This document shows, one piece after another, positions 55,898 through 64,000 of a DNA stretch of 64,000 bases. The notes below the pieces were generated by a model that was not told the DNA's origin, ran no database searches, and saw only the letters and a program-made list of their open reading frames with translations. Position 1 is the first letter of the stretch. Each line of letters begins with the position of its first letter. This DNA is from Rossellomorea arthrocnemi. Lineage in GTDB: Bacteria > Bacillota > Bacilli > Bacillales > Bacillaceae_B. Both the position numbers and the translations under genes were made by a program. Location of the stretch: the NCBI RefSeq assembly GCF_904424705.1, contig NZ_CAJGBF010000014.1:1-64000 (forward strand), given 5' to 3'.

Positions 55898-57013
55898 ATG
55901 AAAGATCCACGTATTGAAAAGCTGGCAAAAAATTTAATTCAATATTCAGTGCAATTACAACCTGGCGAGAAAGTATTGATTGAAAACTTCGGACTGCAGC
56001 GGGAACTGGTAACGGCACTTGTTAAAGAAGCGTATGCAGCAGGGGGGTATCCTTTCGTATCCATTAAAGATCATGCCGTCGACCGCGCATTATTGATTGG
56101 CGCGCAAGAAGAACAATACAACATGATTGCAAGCTTCGAAGCGAATGTCATGGAGCAAATGGATGCGTATATCGGTTTACGCGCAGGCGATAATATCAGC
56201 GAACAATCTGATGTACCTGATGAAAAGATGAAAATCCATGGAAATACGATCGGGAAGAAAGTACATAGAGAAATCCGCGTCCCTAAGAAGAAATGGGTCG
56301 TGCTCCGCTATCCTACTTCATCCATGGCACAGTTAGCCAACATGAGTACAGAAGGCTTCGAAGACTTCTACTTCGATGTCTGTAACCTGGACTACAGCAA
56401 AATGGATAAAGCGATGGATAACCTCGTAGAACTCATGAACAACACGGATAAAGTCCGCCTTGTCGGTGAAGGGACGGACCTTACATTCTCCATCAAGGAT
56501 ATCCCTGCAGTGAAATGTGCAGGACGACTGAACATTCCCGATGGAGAAGTATATAGTGCACCTGTGAAGGATTCAGTGAACGGCGTCATTTCCTACAATA
56601 CACCGTCCCCTTATAATGGGTTTACATTCGAAAACGTAAAATTGACTTTCAAAGAAGGTAAGATTGTTGAAGCTACTGCCAACGACACAGACAGAATCAA
56701 TAAAATCTTCGATACGGATGAAGGGGCACGGTATGTTGGGGAATTCGCCATTGGTGTGAATCCATTCATCCAGCATCCGATGCAGGACATCTTATTTGAT
56801 GAAAAAATCGACGGCAGCTTCCACTTTACACCGGGTGAATGCTACGAAGAGGCATATAACGGAAATCACTCAAACATCCACTGGGACATGGTAATGATTC
56901 AACGCCCTGAGTATGGCGGTGGAGAAATCTATTTCGATGATGTATTGATTCGAAAAGATGGAAGGTTTGTCATTGACGAGCTTGACGTGTTGAATCCGGA
57001 GAATTTGAAATAA
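55898..57013 (+). CDS. ampS: aminopeptidase, M29 family (AmpS-like)
   Basis: A 371-residue metallo-aminopeptidase of the thermophilic M29 group, cytosolic, removing N-terminal residues from peptides. The metal-site regions are recognisable: GEGTDLTFSIKD, NIPDGEVYSAP, GEFAIGVNP and the closing NGNHSNIHWDMVMI. AAGGGGG precedes the ATG. It stands alone, convergent with murC. The exact preference (broad versus Leu/Arg) cannot be judged. Confidence 0.92.
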   Translation: MKDPRIEKLAKNLIQYSVQLQPGEKVLIENFGLQRELVTALVKEAYAAGGYPFVSIKDHAVDRALLIGAQEEQYNMIASFEANVMEQMDAYIGLRAGDNISEQSDVPDEKMKIHGNTIGKKVHREIRVPKKKWVVLRYPTSSMAQLANMSTEGFEDFYFDVCNLDYSKMDKAMDNLVELMNNTDKVRLVGEGTDLTFSIKDIPAVKCAGRLNIPDGEVYSAPVKDSVNGVISYNTPSPYNGFTFENVKLTFKEGKIVEATANDTDRINKIFDTDEGARYVGEFAIGVNPFIQHPMQDILFDEKIDGSFHFTPGECYEEAYNGNHSNIHWDMVMIQRPEYGGGEIYFDDVLIRKDGRFVIDELDVLNPENLK

Positions 57014-57065
57014 GAATGATTGAGCCACCGTCATGATGAATGATGGTGGCTTTTATGGTGATTTT

Positions 57066-57205
57066 GACAGGTGATTTCTGGTGGTGATTCTTCTGTTCAA
57101 TTCTCTTTTGATTTCAACTGTTGATTTTCACCGTTTTTTCTCCTGTTGAATTCTCCTCATTTTTTAACAGGCAAACTCACCCAAATATTCTCCTGTCAAA
57201 TCACC
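57066..57205. repeat. word array D: CTGT(T/C)-AA-TTC type repeats
   Basis: Related words such as GGTGATTTC, CTGTTCAATTCTC, CTGTTGATTTTCACC, CTGTTGAATTCTCC and CTGTCAAATCACC recur with the central AATT/GATT at about 57073, 57086, 57098, 57110, 57123, 57148, 57172 and 57197, i.e. steps near 12 or 25 bp. Less regular than the other arrays. It lies between the ends of ampS and murC. Confidence 0.6.
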
Positions 57206-57220
57206 TTTAAACCACAAAAA

Positions 57221-57243
57221 AACCGGTTCCCAAAGAACCGGTT
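57221..57243 (-). terminator. murC terminator
   Basis: AACCGGTTC/GAACCGGTT 9 bp stem, 5 nt loop, T run on the minus strand. Confidence 0.85.
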
Positions 57244-57250
57244 CCTACCT

Positions 57251-58570
57251 TTAATTTTCTTCTTTCACTTGTTCCCCAAGCTTCTGTTCATACGCTTGTT
57301 GGAACTTTTGAACGTCGCCTGCCCCCATGAAAATAAGCACTGCGTTTTCATGTTTGAGTAAAGCAGTTGTATCTTGTTCATCTATGATTTCGCATCCTTC
57401 AATCTTGCTTTCAAGGTCGTGGATGGAAAGTTTCCCGTGGTTTTCCCTTGCGGAACCGAAGATTTCACATAAATACACTTTGTCAGCGAGACTTAACGTT
57501 TCGGCAAACTCTGTAAGGAAGGTTTGCGTCCGTGTAAATGTGTGAGGCTGGAAGACAGCGATGATCTCTTTTTCAGGATATTTTTGTCTTGCCGAGTCGA
57601 CGGTTGCCTTGATTTCAGTCGGATGATGCGCATAGTCATCGATCAGGATCTGTGAGCCCACTTCTTTCTCGGAGAAACGGCGTTTGACTCCTTTAAATGT
57701 GCTCAGTCGTTCTTGAACGATAGCTGTATCGAGCTCTTCATAGTGACAAATGGCGATGACAGACAAGGCGTTCATGATGTTATGGTCGCCGAATGTCGGG
57801 ATTTTGAATGAGGCATAAAATTCATTCCGTACGAATACATCGAATGATGTACCCGACCTGTCCCTCGATACGTTTCTCGCCTGGAAGTCATTTTCCTCAG
57901 CGAAGCCATAAAACACCACCGGTACCTGAGCCTGGATCTTTTGTAACTGTTCGTCATCCCCGCATGCAATGATTCCTTTTTTCACCTGCATGGCCATCTC
58001 CTGGAATGCGGAAAAGACGTCATCCACATTGGCAAAATAGTCGGGATGATCGAAATCAATATTCGTCATAATGGCATAGTCTGGGAAATAAGACAGGAAG
58101 TGACGACGGTATTCGCACGCTTCGAATACAAAGTACTTTGCATCCACTTCGCCTTTACCTGTTCCATCCCCGATCAGGAAGGACGTCGGCTTTGCGCCAC
58201 TAATGACATGCGCCAATAAACCGGTTGTGGACGTTTTTCCGTGTGCACCGGTTACTGCTACGCTTGTGAATTCCTGCATGAAGTCACCAAGAAATTTATG
58301 GTATCTGGTAACAGGCAGACCTTGTTCCACGGCAGCCTGAATTTCTTCATGGGTATCCGGAAAAGCATTGCCTGCAATCACATGCATATCCCCTCCAATG
58401 TTTTCTTTTTGGAATGGGAGAATTTTTATATTTGAATCATCCAGTGCCTTCTGGGTAAAGAAATACTTATCTACGTCAGATCCTTGGACCTCGTAGTCCA
58501 TATCGTGGAGTATTTGGGCTAACGCACTCATGCCCGACCCCTTAATTCCTACGAAATGATATATCGTCAT
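57251..58570 (-). CDS. murC: UDP-N-acetylmuramate-L-alanine ligase
   Basis: Adds L-alanine to UDP-MurNAc, the first amino acid of the peptidoglycan stem. 439 residues: N-terminal nucleotide fold with [13 protein letters not shown], the ATP motif [15 protein letters not shown], and the C-terminal ligase domain [13 protein letters not shown]. Position near sftA and ytpR is that of B. subtilis. Confidence 0.97.
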   Translation of the reverse strand: MTIYHFVGIKGSGMSALAQILHDMDYEVQGSDVDKYFFTQKALDDSNIKILPFQKENIGGDMHVIAGNAFPDTHEEIQAAVEQGLPVTRYHKFLGDFMQEFTSVAVTGAHGKTSTTGLLAHVISGAKPTSFLIGDGTGKGEVDAKYFVFEACEYRRHFLSYFPDYAIMTNIDFDHPDYFANVDDVFSAFQEMAMQVKKGIIACGDDEQLQKIQAQVPVVFYGFAEENDFQARNVSRDRSGTSFDVFVRNEFYASFKIPTFGDHNIMNALSVIAICHYEELDTAIVQERLSTFKGVKRRFSEKEVGSQILIDDYAHHPTEIKATVDSARQKYPEKEIIAVFQPHTFTRTQTFLTEFAETLSLADKVYLCEIFGSARENHGKLSIHDLESKIEGCEIIDEQDTTALLKHENAVLIFMGAGDVQKFQQAYEQKLGEQVKEEN

Positions 58571-58728
58571 AATAGAACCTCCAACAATCGTCTATCTAAA
58601 AGCATTATATGAAATCAATATTTATTTTGCCATCGGTCTTTCGCTTTCGATATTGAGTTTAGAAGAAAGTAAACATTCTTCAACTTGAAACATTATATCA
58701 TTTTTTAAAATCCCTGACCATGTACAAG

Positions 58729-59385
58729 CTACGAAAGGCTGGATAGAATGAAGTTTGGCGCTTCTTCTTTTAAGAATGTTCTCCATAATACCCCAGTTTT
58801 TTGATTCATTTGACCGTAATGATTTTTAAGGTTCGTTACAACATCCTGTGAATCCACGTAGAAAACAGGACCTAAGATCCACTGGTGGACAACCAGCGGG
58901 ACTTTCCTCACGAAATACACCTGCCCTTCCACCATTTCCTTTTCCATACAATCATGGTTCAATTTAACAAGTGCCTCATCACCATGAATGATGTGCCGGC
59001 AGTATATGCTTTGTCCATCTTTTTGCATCACTTTGATCGGTTCCCAGGCAGCAGTCAATACCACTGCACCAAGAAGTTTGGTTGATTCAGGCAAAGGATG
59101 CGACTGGAGAAATTGAAAAAATAGGGTCTGACCCTTAATGGTTTTATAGTCGAACAGAAACCATTCTTGAAATAATTTCTCGACATCTTTAGACAAACGG
59201 TCATCATCTTGTTGAAGAAAACGCTTGGAAAATATCATCTTTGCCCTTACTTTTTCTCTTATATTGGTTTCCTTCCAGGCGTAATCATACGCTTTCCGGT
59301 AAAGGTCCTTTATGTGATCCTCTGCGATCTTCTGCTTTTTCTGTCTAAACTGTTCAAGATCCAAAGTACTTTCCTGTTCTTGCAT
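58729..59385 (-). CDS. protein of unknown function next to nicotinate phosphoribosyltransferase
   Basis: 218 residues with no signal or membrane helix. It has a helical, charged N-terminal half (LEQFRQKKQKIAEDHIKDLY) and a beta-rich C-terminal half (GQVYFVRKVPLVVHQWILGP, VFYVDSQDVV) ending in a helix. It starts 8 bp after the phosphoribosyltransferase gene and is almost certainly co-transcribed with it, which hints at a link with NAD metabolism, but I do not recognise the family. Between its end and murC there is about 160 bp without features. Confidence 0.65.
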   Translation of the reverse strand: MQEQESTLDLEQFRQKKQKIAEDHIKDLYRKAYDYAWKETNIREKVRAKMIFSKRFLQQDDDRLSKDVEKLFQEWFLFDYKTIKGQTLFFQFLQSHPLPESTKLLGAVVLTAAWEPIKVMQKDGQSIYCRHIIHGDEALVKLNHDCMEKEMVEGQVYFVRKVPLVVHQWILGPVFYVDSQDVVTNLKNHYGQMNQKTGVLWRTFLKEEAPNFILSSLS

Positions 59386-59393
59386 GTTCTCAC

Positions 59394-60497
59394 CTATTCG
59401 AATTCTACTTTTTCCAGTCGAGAGTTAGGGCGAAGCTTTCTCCCTGCCTTTGCTTCAGGGGAACCGTCGATGACGACATTATCACCCGTAAATCCGACAT
59501 GGATCTTCAAGAGGCTGCTTCCCACCCCGTACATATCTACTGGAACTTGATTTTCCTCAAACTGGCGGATTCGGTCTTCATTGAAACCGCCTGACACCAC
59601 AATCTTGACGTGATTGTATCCTTCTTCATCCAAAGCATTTCTCAATGCATTGATAAGCTGCATATTGACCCCGCGTGGATCAAAGGTTCCAAGCACATGC
59701 TGATTACGAAGGAAATATTTATCGATCATCATTCTTGATGTATCTACCCTTACCCCTTTTAATTCTTGTCCAAACTCTCTTGCAACCTTTAAGGAATCGG
59801 TTATGACATCGTTGTTATAATCGACAAGGGCAATGAGTTCATCTTCAGGAAAGGTTTCCTTGTACGCTTTCGTGGCTTCGACGATATCCCCATTAAATAA
59901 TTGGATGAGGGCATGAGGCATGGTCCCCATCCCCTTTTTCCCCCACCATTCGTTCATGGCGTGTGTCGCCTGGGCGGTGGATCCACCGATGAATGCCGCA
60001 TATCCATCCCCGGCCTGCTGGGTGAAATGATCATCCCGGTCACCCATGAAGATAACCGGCTTCTGCTGCCCTGAGATGGATGCAGCTTTCATGACATTAT
60101 AAACGCTTGTGGCAACGGACGTTCTTCTGGCAAGGATGCCGTCAATGATGCCTTCTAAATAGCCAAAGTCCTGGTAACGCCCCTTGATGGTGAGCACAGT
60201 TTCAAAAGGAGAAATCTGGTCCCCATCCTTTAAGGAGTGGATTTCAAGATTTTGCGGATTATCAGCGAATGTATGCAGAAGAGCAATCACTTCATCTGTT
60301 CCACAAATGACGGCATGGGTCTTTTGAAAAAATTGCATGGTCACGAACGCATCCGGCTTTTTCTTCTTGGCGATTTCTTTCGTCTTCAAAAAATAAACAG
60401 CTGAAAACCAGCCATCCTTGATTCTTTCATCAAACTTAAATGTATGATTGGTCAACCTGTTGAGTTTCCCTTGAAGTTTCAATTCGATTTCTTTCAT
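59394..60497 (-). CDS. pncB: nicotinate phosphoribosyltransferase
   Basis: Salvages nicotinate to nicotinate mononucleotide for NAD synthesis. About 367 residues of the NAPRTase/quinolinate phosphoribosyltransferase fold: IDGILARRTSVATSVYN, FIGGSTAQATHAMNEWW, VDTSRMM and VVSGGFNEDRI, with the phosphate-binding end MYGVGSSL. AAGGAG is 8 bp before the ATG at 60497. A nested hairpin lies 40 bp upstream. NADP formation by the NAD kinase at 11.4 kb is a later step of the same supply line. Confidence 0.92.
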   Translation of the reverse strand: MKEIELKLQGKLNRLTNHTFKFDERIKDGWFSAVYFLKTKEIAKKKKPDAFVTMQFFQKTHAVICGTDEVIALLHTFADNPQNLEIHSLKDGDQISPFETVLTIKGRYQDFGYLEGIIDGILARRTSVATSVYNVMKAASISGQQKPVIFMGDRDDHFTQQAGDGYAAFIGGSTAQATHAMNEWWGKKGMGTMPHALIQLFNGDIVEATKAYKETFPEDELIALVDYNNDVITDSLKVAREFGQELKGVRVDTSRMMIDKYFLRNQHVLGTFDPRGVNMQLINALRNALDEEGYNHVKIVVSGGFNEDRIRQFEENQVPVDMYGVGSSLLKIHVGFTGDNVVIDGSPEAKAGRKLRPNSRLEKVEFE

Positions 60498-60537
60498 CAC
60501 TAAAGCTCCTTATGGCACTTCCTACACAAAAATAATA

Positions 60538-60585
60538 GGTATTCTGTTTACTGAGTCCTTATTGGACAGATATAAACAGAATACC
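60538..60585 (-). terminator. 13 bp inverted repeat between sftA and pncB
   Basis: GGTATTCTGTTTA (60538-60550) and TAAACAGAATACC (60573-60585), with a GTCC/GGAC hairpin in the loop. On the minus strand it is followed by TATTATTTTTG, so it can terminate sftA. It also forms the start of the pncB leader and might attenuate that gene. Confidence 0.65.
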
Positions 60586-60608
60586 ATGTATTAAATATTT
60601 GTACTAGT

Positions 60609-63350
60609 CTAGGCCAATGTCTCCAATTCACTTTCAGAGATCAGGATATCCCTTGGTTTACTGCCTCTCGACTCGGAGATGATTCCATTACTCTCCATCA
60701 TTTCCATCAATCTTGCTGCCCGGTTATAACCGATCCTGAAGCGGCGCTGTAAGCTTGATGCTGATGCCCCGCCCTGATCGACGACAAATTCGCACGCTTC
60801 TAAAAATAATTCATCTTCTTCCTCGGTAACCTGTGCTTTCTTGATCAATTCATCCTGTTGGAAGAGATAGTCCGGTTCTCTTTGCTCTCTTACATGATTG
60901 ATGATGTCATCGATTTCGTCATCGGATACGAACGTACCCTGCAAGCGGACGGGTTTGGATGATCCATTTTCAAGGAAGAGCATATCTCCCTTACCGAGCA
61001 GTCGCTCGGCACCGCTCCCATCTATGATTGTTCTTGAGTCAACGCTTGAAGATACGGAAAATGCGACTCTTGTCGGCACATTCGCTTTAATCAGACCTGT
61101 GATGACATCGACTGAAGGACGCTGAGTGGCAATGATCAAGTGAATTCCACAGGCACGTGCCTTCTGGGCGATTCGGCATATTGCTTCTTCTACATCTGCT
61201 GGAGACATCATCATCAAATCAGCCAACTCATCAATAACGATCACTAAATATGGGAGCATATCGCTGTATTGTTTATTTCGCTTGGCCAATTCATTGAATC
61301 GCTTAATATCCCGCACACCGGTGTGGGCAAATAATTCGTATCGTCTTTCCATTTCCTCCACGGCCCACTTTAGTGCTGCAGTCGCTGCTTTCACATCGGT
61401 GATTACTGGACTCACCAGGTGTGGAATCCGATTATACGGGGCAAGCTCGACCATCTTCGGATCAATGAGAAGCATCTTTAGTTCATCAGGTGATGCCTTG
61501 TACAAAAGACTGACGAGAATTGAATTGATACACACACTTTTACCAGAACCCGTGGCCCCTGCTATGAGACCATGTGGCATCTTGCTGAGGTCTGTCACGA
61601 TGGGCTGGCCGGATATATCCAGTCCCAGTACAGCGGTCAAAGGGGAAGACGGCTCTTGAAACGCAGGGCTTGCGATGACTTCACTGATGCAGACCGGCCG
61701 GCTCTCCCTGTTCGGCACCTCAATACCGATCGTATGCTTACCGGGTATCGGTGCTTCCATCCGGATGTCCTTGGCTGCCAGGCTCAGCTTTATATCATCT
61801 GTTAGATTTGTAATTTTATTGACCTTTACCCCTGGTTCCGGTTGAACCTCGAATCGTGTGACCGACGGCCCCTGGGTGACATTCACGACTTTTGCCCTGA
61901 CGTTGAAATTATGAAGGGTCTCATCCAGTAATAGTCTTTGAGAATCCAGCCACTCTCCACTCAGTTCCTTTGAAACCGGCGGCATCAGATAATCCAATTC
62001 CGGAAAGACATAGTCTCTCGTTCTTTTCGATGATGAGCTTAATTCACTGTAACTCTTTACTGCTTCTTCCCCTTGGACTTGCTTCTGTTGAGATGTCTTC
62101 TCTTCTGAATACTGAAGGTCTTCAGGTGTTTCTTCCTGTCGTGCCTCCTTGACAGGAGTTGTCTGGGCCGTTGGTTCAGTTGTCCTTTGTCTCTCCACTG
62201 CAGGAGCAGTTTCTGTACGTCCAATGGATTTACGACTATCCATCTGCCGCTTATCCTGTTTGAGCATTAATACGTTAAAAGGAAGATGTGACCTCTTTCG
62301 TTTTTGAGGCTCTTCCTTGACCGGTTCTGACGGAACAGCTGCTTCAGATTCCCCCTCTTCAAGACTCTCTTCATCAGGATCCTCTGCAGTTGTCTTTTCT
62401 TCAAAAGAAGGAGACTCCTCCCGGACAGGCGCTTCCATGACAGAATCTCGAGACTCCTGAATGATTGTCGATTGAGCGGGAGAATCCAAATCTTGGACGG
62501 GTTCATAATGTCTTGACATATCAGGTTCTTCTATCAGCGCTCCCGGTTCTGTTACAAGTGAACCACCTTCACTTGGTGTGTGGGCAGTGCCTACAACCTC
62601 CATTTCCTCCTCATGATCCCCATGCTCTGTTTCAGCATTTCGGGTTCCTTGTATCTTTTCAGTCTGATCCGGTTGATCTGCAGGTTGTTCATAAGTAGGT
62701 GTCTTTTCTTTCACTTCTTCTTTCAGTGACTCTACCGGTTCTGTAACTTCTGATTCGATCAGAACGGAAGACGTCTTTTCTTCTAAAGGAATGGAGTCCT
62801 CTGCAATTGATATAGCTTTATGATCAATGACTGATTCTTTCCTTTCTTCTTCACTATGTAAAAACTTCTTCAGTTCGTATTCGACGCTTTCTTCTTTTTT
62901 AACTGGTCTTCCTTTAAAACCATAAATAGGCGATGGAATTTCCGTAGGGGTAAATGGCCGGCTGTTTCCTTTTTCTACTTTTGGTGCTTTCTTTGTTTTG
63001 ACAGGGGTGGAATGGGTTTCTTCTTTCCATTTCCGGCTGCCCGAAGATTGGTTTCGATCCTTCTTCTCCTGTTCCTTGGGATGCTCTTCTTTTTCCTGAT
63101 TTCTTCGTGTTCTCCGCGGACGCTCTCTGTTTTCCCCATCGGATATAAGGGGGAATCGGAAATTCCCTTTAGGATATTGATAGGTCATCCTTGCTTCTAC
63201 ATCACGAGAATGGCTGGGCCCTGCTATATGTTTACGTTCAGTTTTTTTCGGTTCGATTTTCTGAACATCGTCGTGGTTTTCATCATAATACTCTTCAAAT
63301 TGTTCATCATTATCTGATAATTTACCAAATATTTTTTTAATCCAACTCAC
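60609..63350 (-). CDS. sftA: soluble DNA translocase SftA
   Basis: FtsK-family translocase that clears chromosome DNA from the division septum, working with SpoIIIE. About 913 residues: a soluble head (MSWIKKIFGKL), a 450-residue Glu/Lys/Pro/Ser-rich linker of low complexity, then the FtsK alpha-beta motor with Walker A in AGATGSGKSVCINSIL and Walker B in LLIDPKMVEL and LVIVIDELADLMM, and a C-terminal winged-helix gamma domain (ASASSLQRRFRIGYNRAARL). No membrane helices, which separates it from SpoIIIE. The GTG at 63350 fits the spacing to AGAG and the homologous N-terminus; ATG 63356 is the alternative. Confidence 0.93.
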   Translation of the reverse strand: MSWIKKIFGKLSDNDEQFEEYYDENHDDVQKIEPKKTERKHIAGPSHSRDVEARMTYQYPKGNFRFPLISDGENRERPRRTRRNQEKEEHPKEQEKKDRNQSSGSRKWKEETHSTPVKTKKAPKVEKGNSRPFTPTEIPSPIYGFKGRPVKKEESVEYELKKFLHSEEERKESVIDHKAISIAEDSIPLEEKTSSVLIESEVTEPVESLKEEVKEKTPTYEQPADQPDQTEKIQGTRNAETEHGDHEEEMEVVGTAHTPSEGGSLVTEPGALIEEPDMSRHYEPVQDLDSPAQSTIIQESRDSVMEAPVREESPSFEEKTTAEDPDEESLEEGESEAAVPSEPVKEEPQKRKRSHLPFNVLMLKQDKRQMDSRKSIGRTETAPAVERQRTTEPTAQTTPVKEARQEETPEDLQYSEEKTSQQKQVQGEEAVKSYSELSSSSKRTRDYVFPELDYLMPPVSKELSGEWLDSQRLLLDETLHNFNVRAKVVNVTQGPSVTRFEVQPEPGVKVNKITNLTDDIKLSLAAKDIRMEAPIPGKHTIGIEVPNRESRPVCISEVIASPAFQEPSSPLTAVLGLDISGQPIVTDLSKMPHGLIAGATGSGKSVCINSILVSLLYKASPDELKMLLIDPKMVELAPYNRIPHLVSPVITDVKAATAALKWAVEEMERRYELFAHTGVRDIKRFNELAKRNKQYSDMLPYLVIVIDELADLMMMSPADVEEAICRIAQKARACGIHLIIATQRPSVDVITGLIKANVPTRVAFSVSSSVDSRTIIDGSGAERLLGKGDMLFLENGSSKPVRLQGTFVSDDEIDDIINHVREQREPDYLFQQDELIKKAQVTEEEDELFLEACEFVVDQGGASASSLQRRFRIGYNRAARLMEMMESNGIISESRGSKPRDILISESELETLA

Positions 63351-63484
63351 AAACATCACTCTTTCTTTCATACTTACTATTTATTTTATCAGTTAAAGAG
63401 AAAAATTCGAGTCATTTCGATAGAATAAGAGAATTGTTAAAGAATTGTGTCGAAACAAACATAGGCGTAAAGAGAATGTAACAC

Positions 63485-63645
63485 GAAAAGCGCAGGCGGC
63501 TGGGGAGTCCCGACAAGCACAACGGGAAAATCCCAAAAGGCGCTTTTTGCCTTATGGGATTTTTCCGTTGTGACCTCGAGGGACTAGCCGCCGGAGCTAG
63601 ACAATCCGAAAAGCGCAGGCGGCTTGCTCAGGCCCGACAAGCATT
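63485..63645. repeat. P2 structured repeat, copy 3, followed by a half copy
   Basis: Helices CACAACGG/CCGTTGTG (63518-63525, 63565-63572), AAAATCCCA/TGGGATTTT (63527-63535, 63555-63563) and AAGGC/GCCTT (63537-63541, 63549-63553), inside GGCGGCT/AGCCGCC. A second 5' half (AAAAGCGCAGGCGGCTTG) starts at 63609. After it, one copy of the array C word plus TTTTGTCGAAA lies at 63656-63678. No gene is seen from 63351 to 63783. Confidence 0.88.
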
Positions 63646-63775
63646 CCTTTCTAATTTATGAGCATTTTGTCGAAATATCCCGACCTGACACTCCGTCGCT
63701 GAGCACTTCATTGATCAATCCTAGCATGTTTCAAAATACCGCACTTCAAATCCCTTCAACAACCTGTCACTCATA

Positions 63776-63812
63776 CGAAAAAAATACCCGGGCCCACACC
63801 GGACCCAGGTAT
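63776..63812 (-). terminator. ytpR terminator
   Basis: ATACCTGGGTCC/GGGCCCGGGTAT stem with two G-T pairs (63784-63795, 63801-63812), followed by a run of T. Confidence 0.85.
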
Positions 63813-63818
63813 ACTTTT

Positions 63819-64000
63819 TTAAGCTGTAAAAGGTTGACCCACTTGATATGTATCTTCTAGAACCAGGATGCCTTTTTCTTGAGGGGCATCTGGAAGGGCA
63901 AGTTCCTTGGCAGAGCAAATCATGCCTGATGAAGCCACTCCGCGGAGCTCTGCATCCTTAATGACCATACCGCTTGGCATAATAGCGCCCACTTTCGCCA
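63819..64000 (-). CDS. ytpR: YtpR-family tRNA-binding protein, C-terminal part
   Basis: The visible 59 residues (KVGAIMPSGMVIKDAELRGV, SSGMICSAKELALP, ending VLEDTYQVGQPFTA) are the EMAP-II-like OB-fold tRNA-binding domain of YtpR, a stand-alone protein related to the N-terminus of PheT. The start lies beyond the window edge. Substrate tRNA is unknown. It lies upstream of sftA as in B. subtilis. Confidence 0.85.
   Translation of the reverse strand, partial: AKVGAIMPSGMVIKDAELRGVASSGMICSAKELALPDAPQEKGILVLEDTYQVGQPFTA

Overview
The window is a piece of a low-to-mid GC Bacillaceae chromosome. The gene order argH-argG, ackA-ytxK-tpx-ytfJ-ytfI-yteJ-sppA-nadK, ytcJ-ytcI-sspA-thiI-nifZ-braB-ezrA-hisJ-refZ-ytsP-dgcP-rpsD-tyrS, acsA/acuABC, motPS-ccpA-aroA, ytxGHJ, murC-sftA-ytpR matches, from memory, the Bacillus subtilis region between argGH and ytpR. 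Spore genes (sspA, ytfJ/gerW, refZ) mark an endospore former. I would guess a Rossellomorea-like or related Bacillus species, but the sequence does not fix the genus.

Layout. 0-5 kb: tail of an IS3-family transposase, arginine biosynthesis with ARG-box-like sites, and an EcsC-family gene. 5-12 kb: acetate kinase under a CcpA-activation-type cre site, then ytxK, tpx, ytfJI, yteJ-sppA and NAD kinase. 12-20 kb: rarD, ytcJ, ytcI, sspA and the thiI-nifZ thiolation pair. 20-26 kb: a relic that looks like an IS110 left end with an orphan bridge-RNA fold, then braB, ezrA, hisJ, refZ and ytsP. 26-29 kb: a zinc-starvation cluster (Zur boxes, zinc-free S14, a broken L31B gene, an orphan ZnuA lipoprotein). 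29-34 kb: PAP2 phosphatase, methionine gamma-lyase, diguanylate cyclase. 34-40 kb: rpsD with a long leader, tyrS with a tyrosine T-box, and a class A PBP. 41-45.5 kb: acsA and the divergent acuABC, an acetyl-CoA synthetase with its acetylation control system. 45.8-51 kb: an unknown lipoprotein, MotPS, CcpA, AroA. 51-57 kb: an FtsA-fold protein with six tandem C-terminal repeats, the sigma-B type ytxGHJ stress operon, and an M29 aminopeptidase. 57-64 kb: murC, an unknown gene, nicotinate phosphoribosyltransferase, sftA and the end of ytpR.

The coding part is mostly conserved housekeeping. The unusual material is intergenic. (1) Two dispersed palindromic repeat families (called P1 and P2 here) have helices that change sequence but stay complementary between copies, so fold is conserved over sequence. 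(2) Several intergenic arrays repeat a short word every 20-21 bp, two helical turns, and each locus uses a different word. (3) A solitary bridge-RNA-like structure lies where a P1 element is cut off, with no transposase. (4) The Zur cluster contains a decayed rpmE2. CcpA is encoded here (48.65-49.65 kb), and two of its likely targets, ackA and acs/acu, lie in the same window with recognisable cre sites.

No tRNA, rRNA, CRISPR array or prophage was recognised. All homology statements are from recognition of motifs and memory, not from searches.
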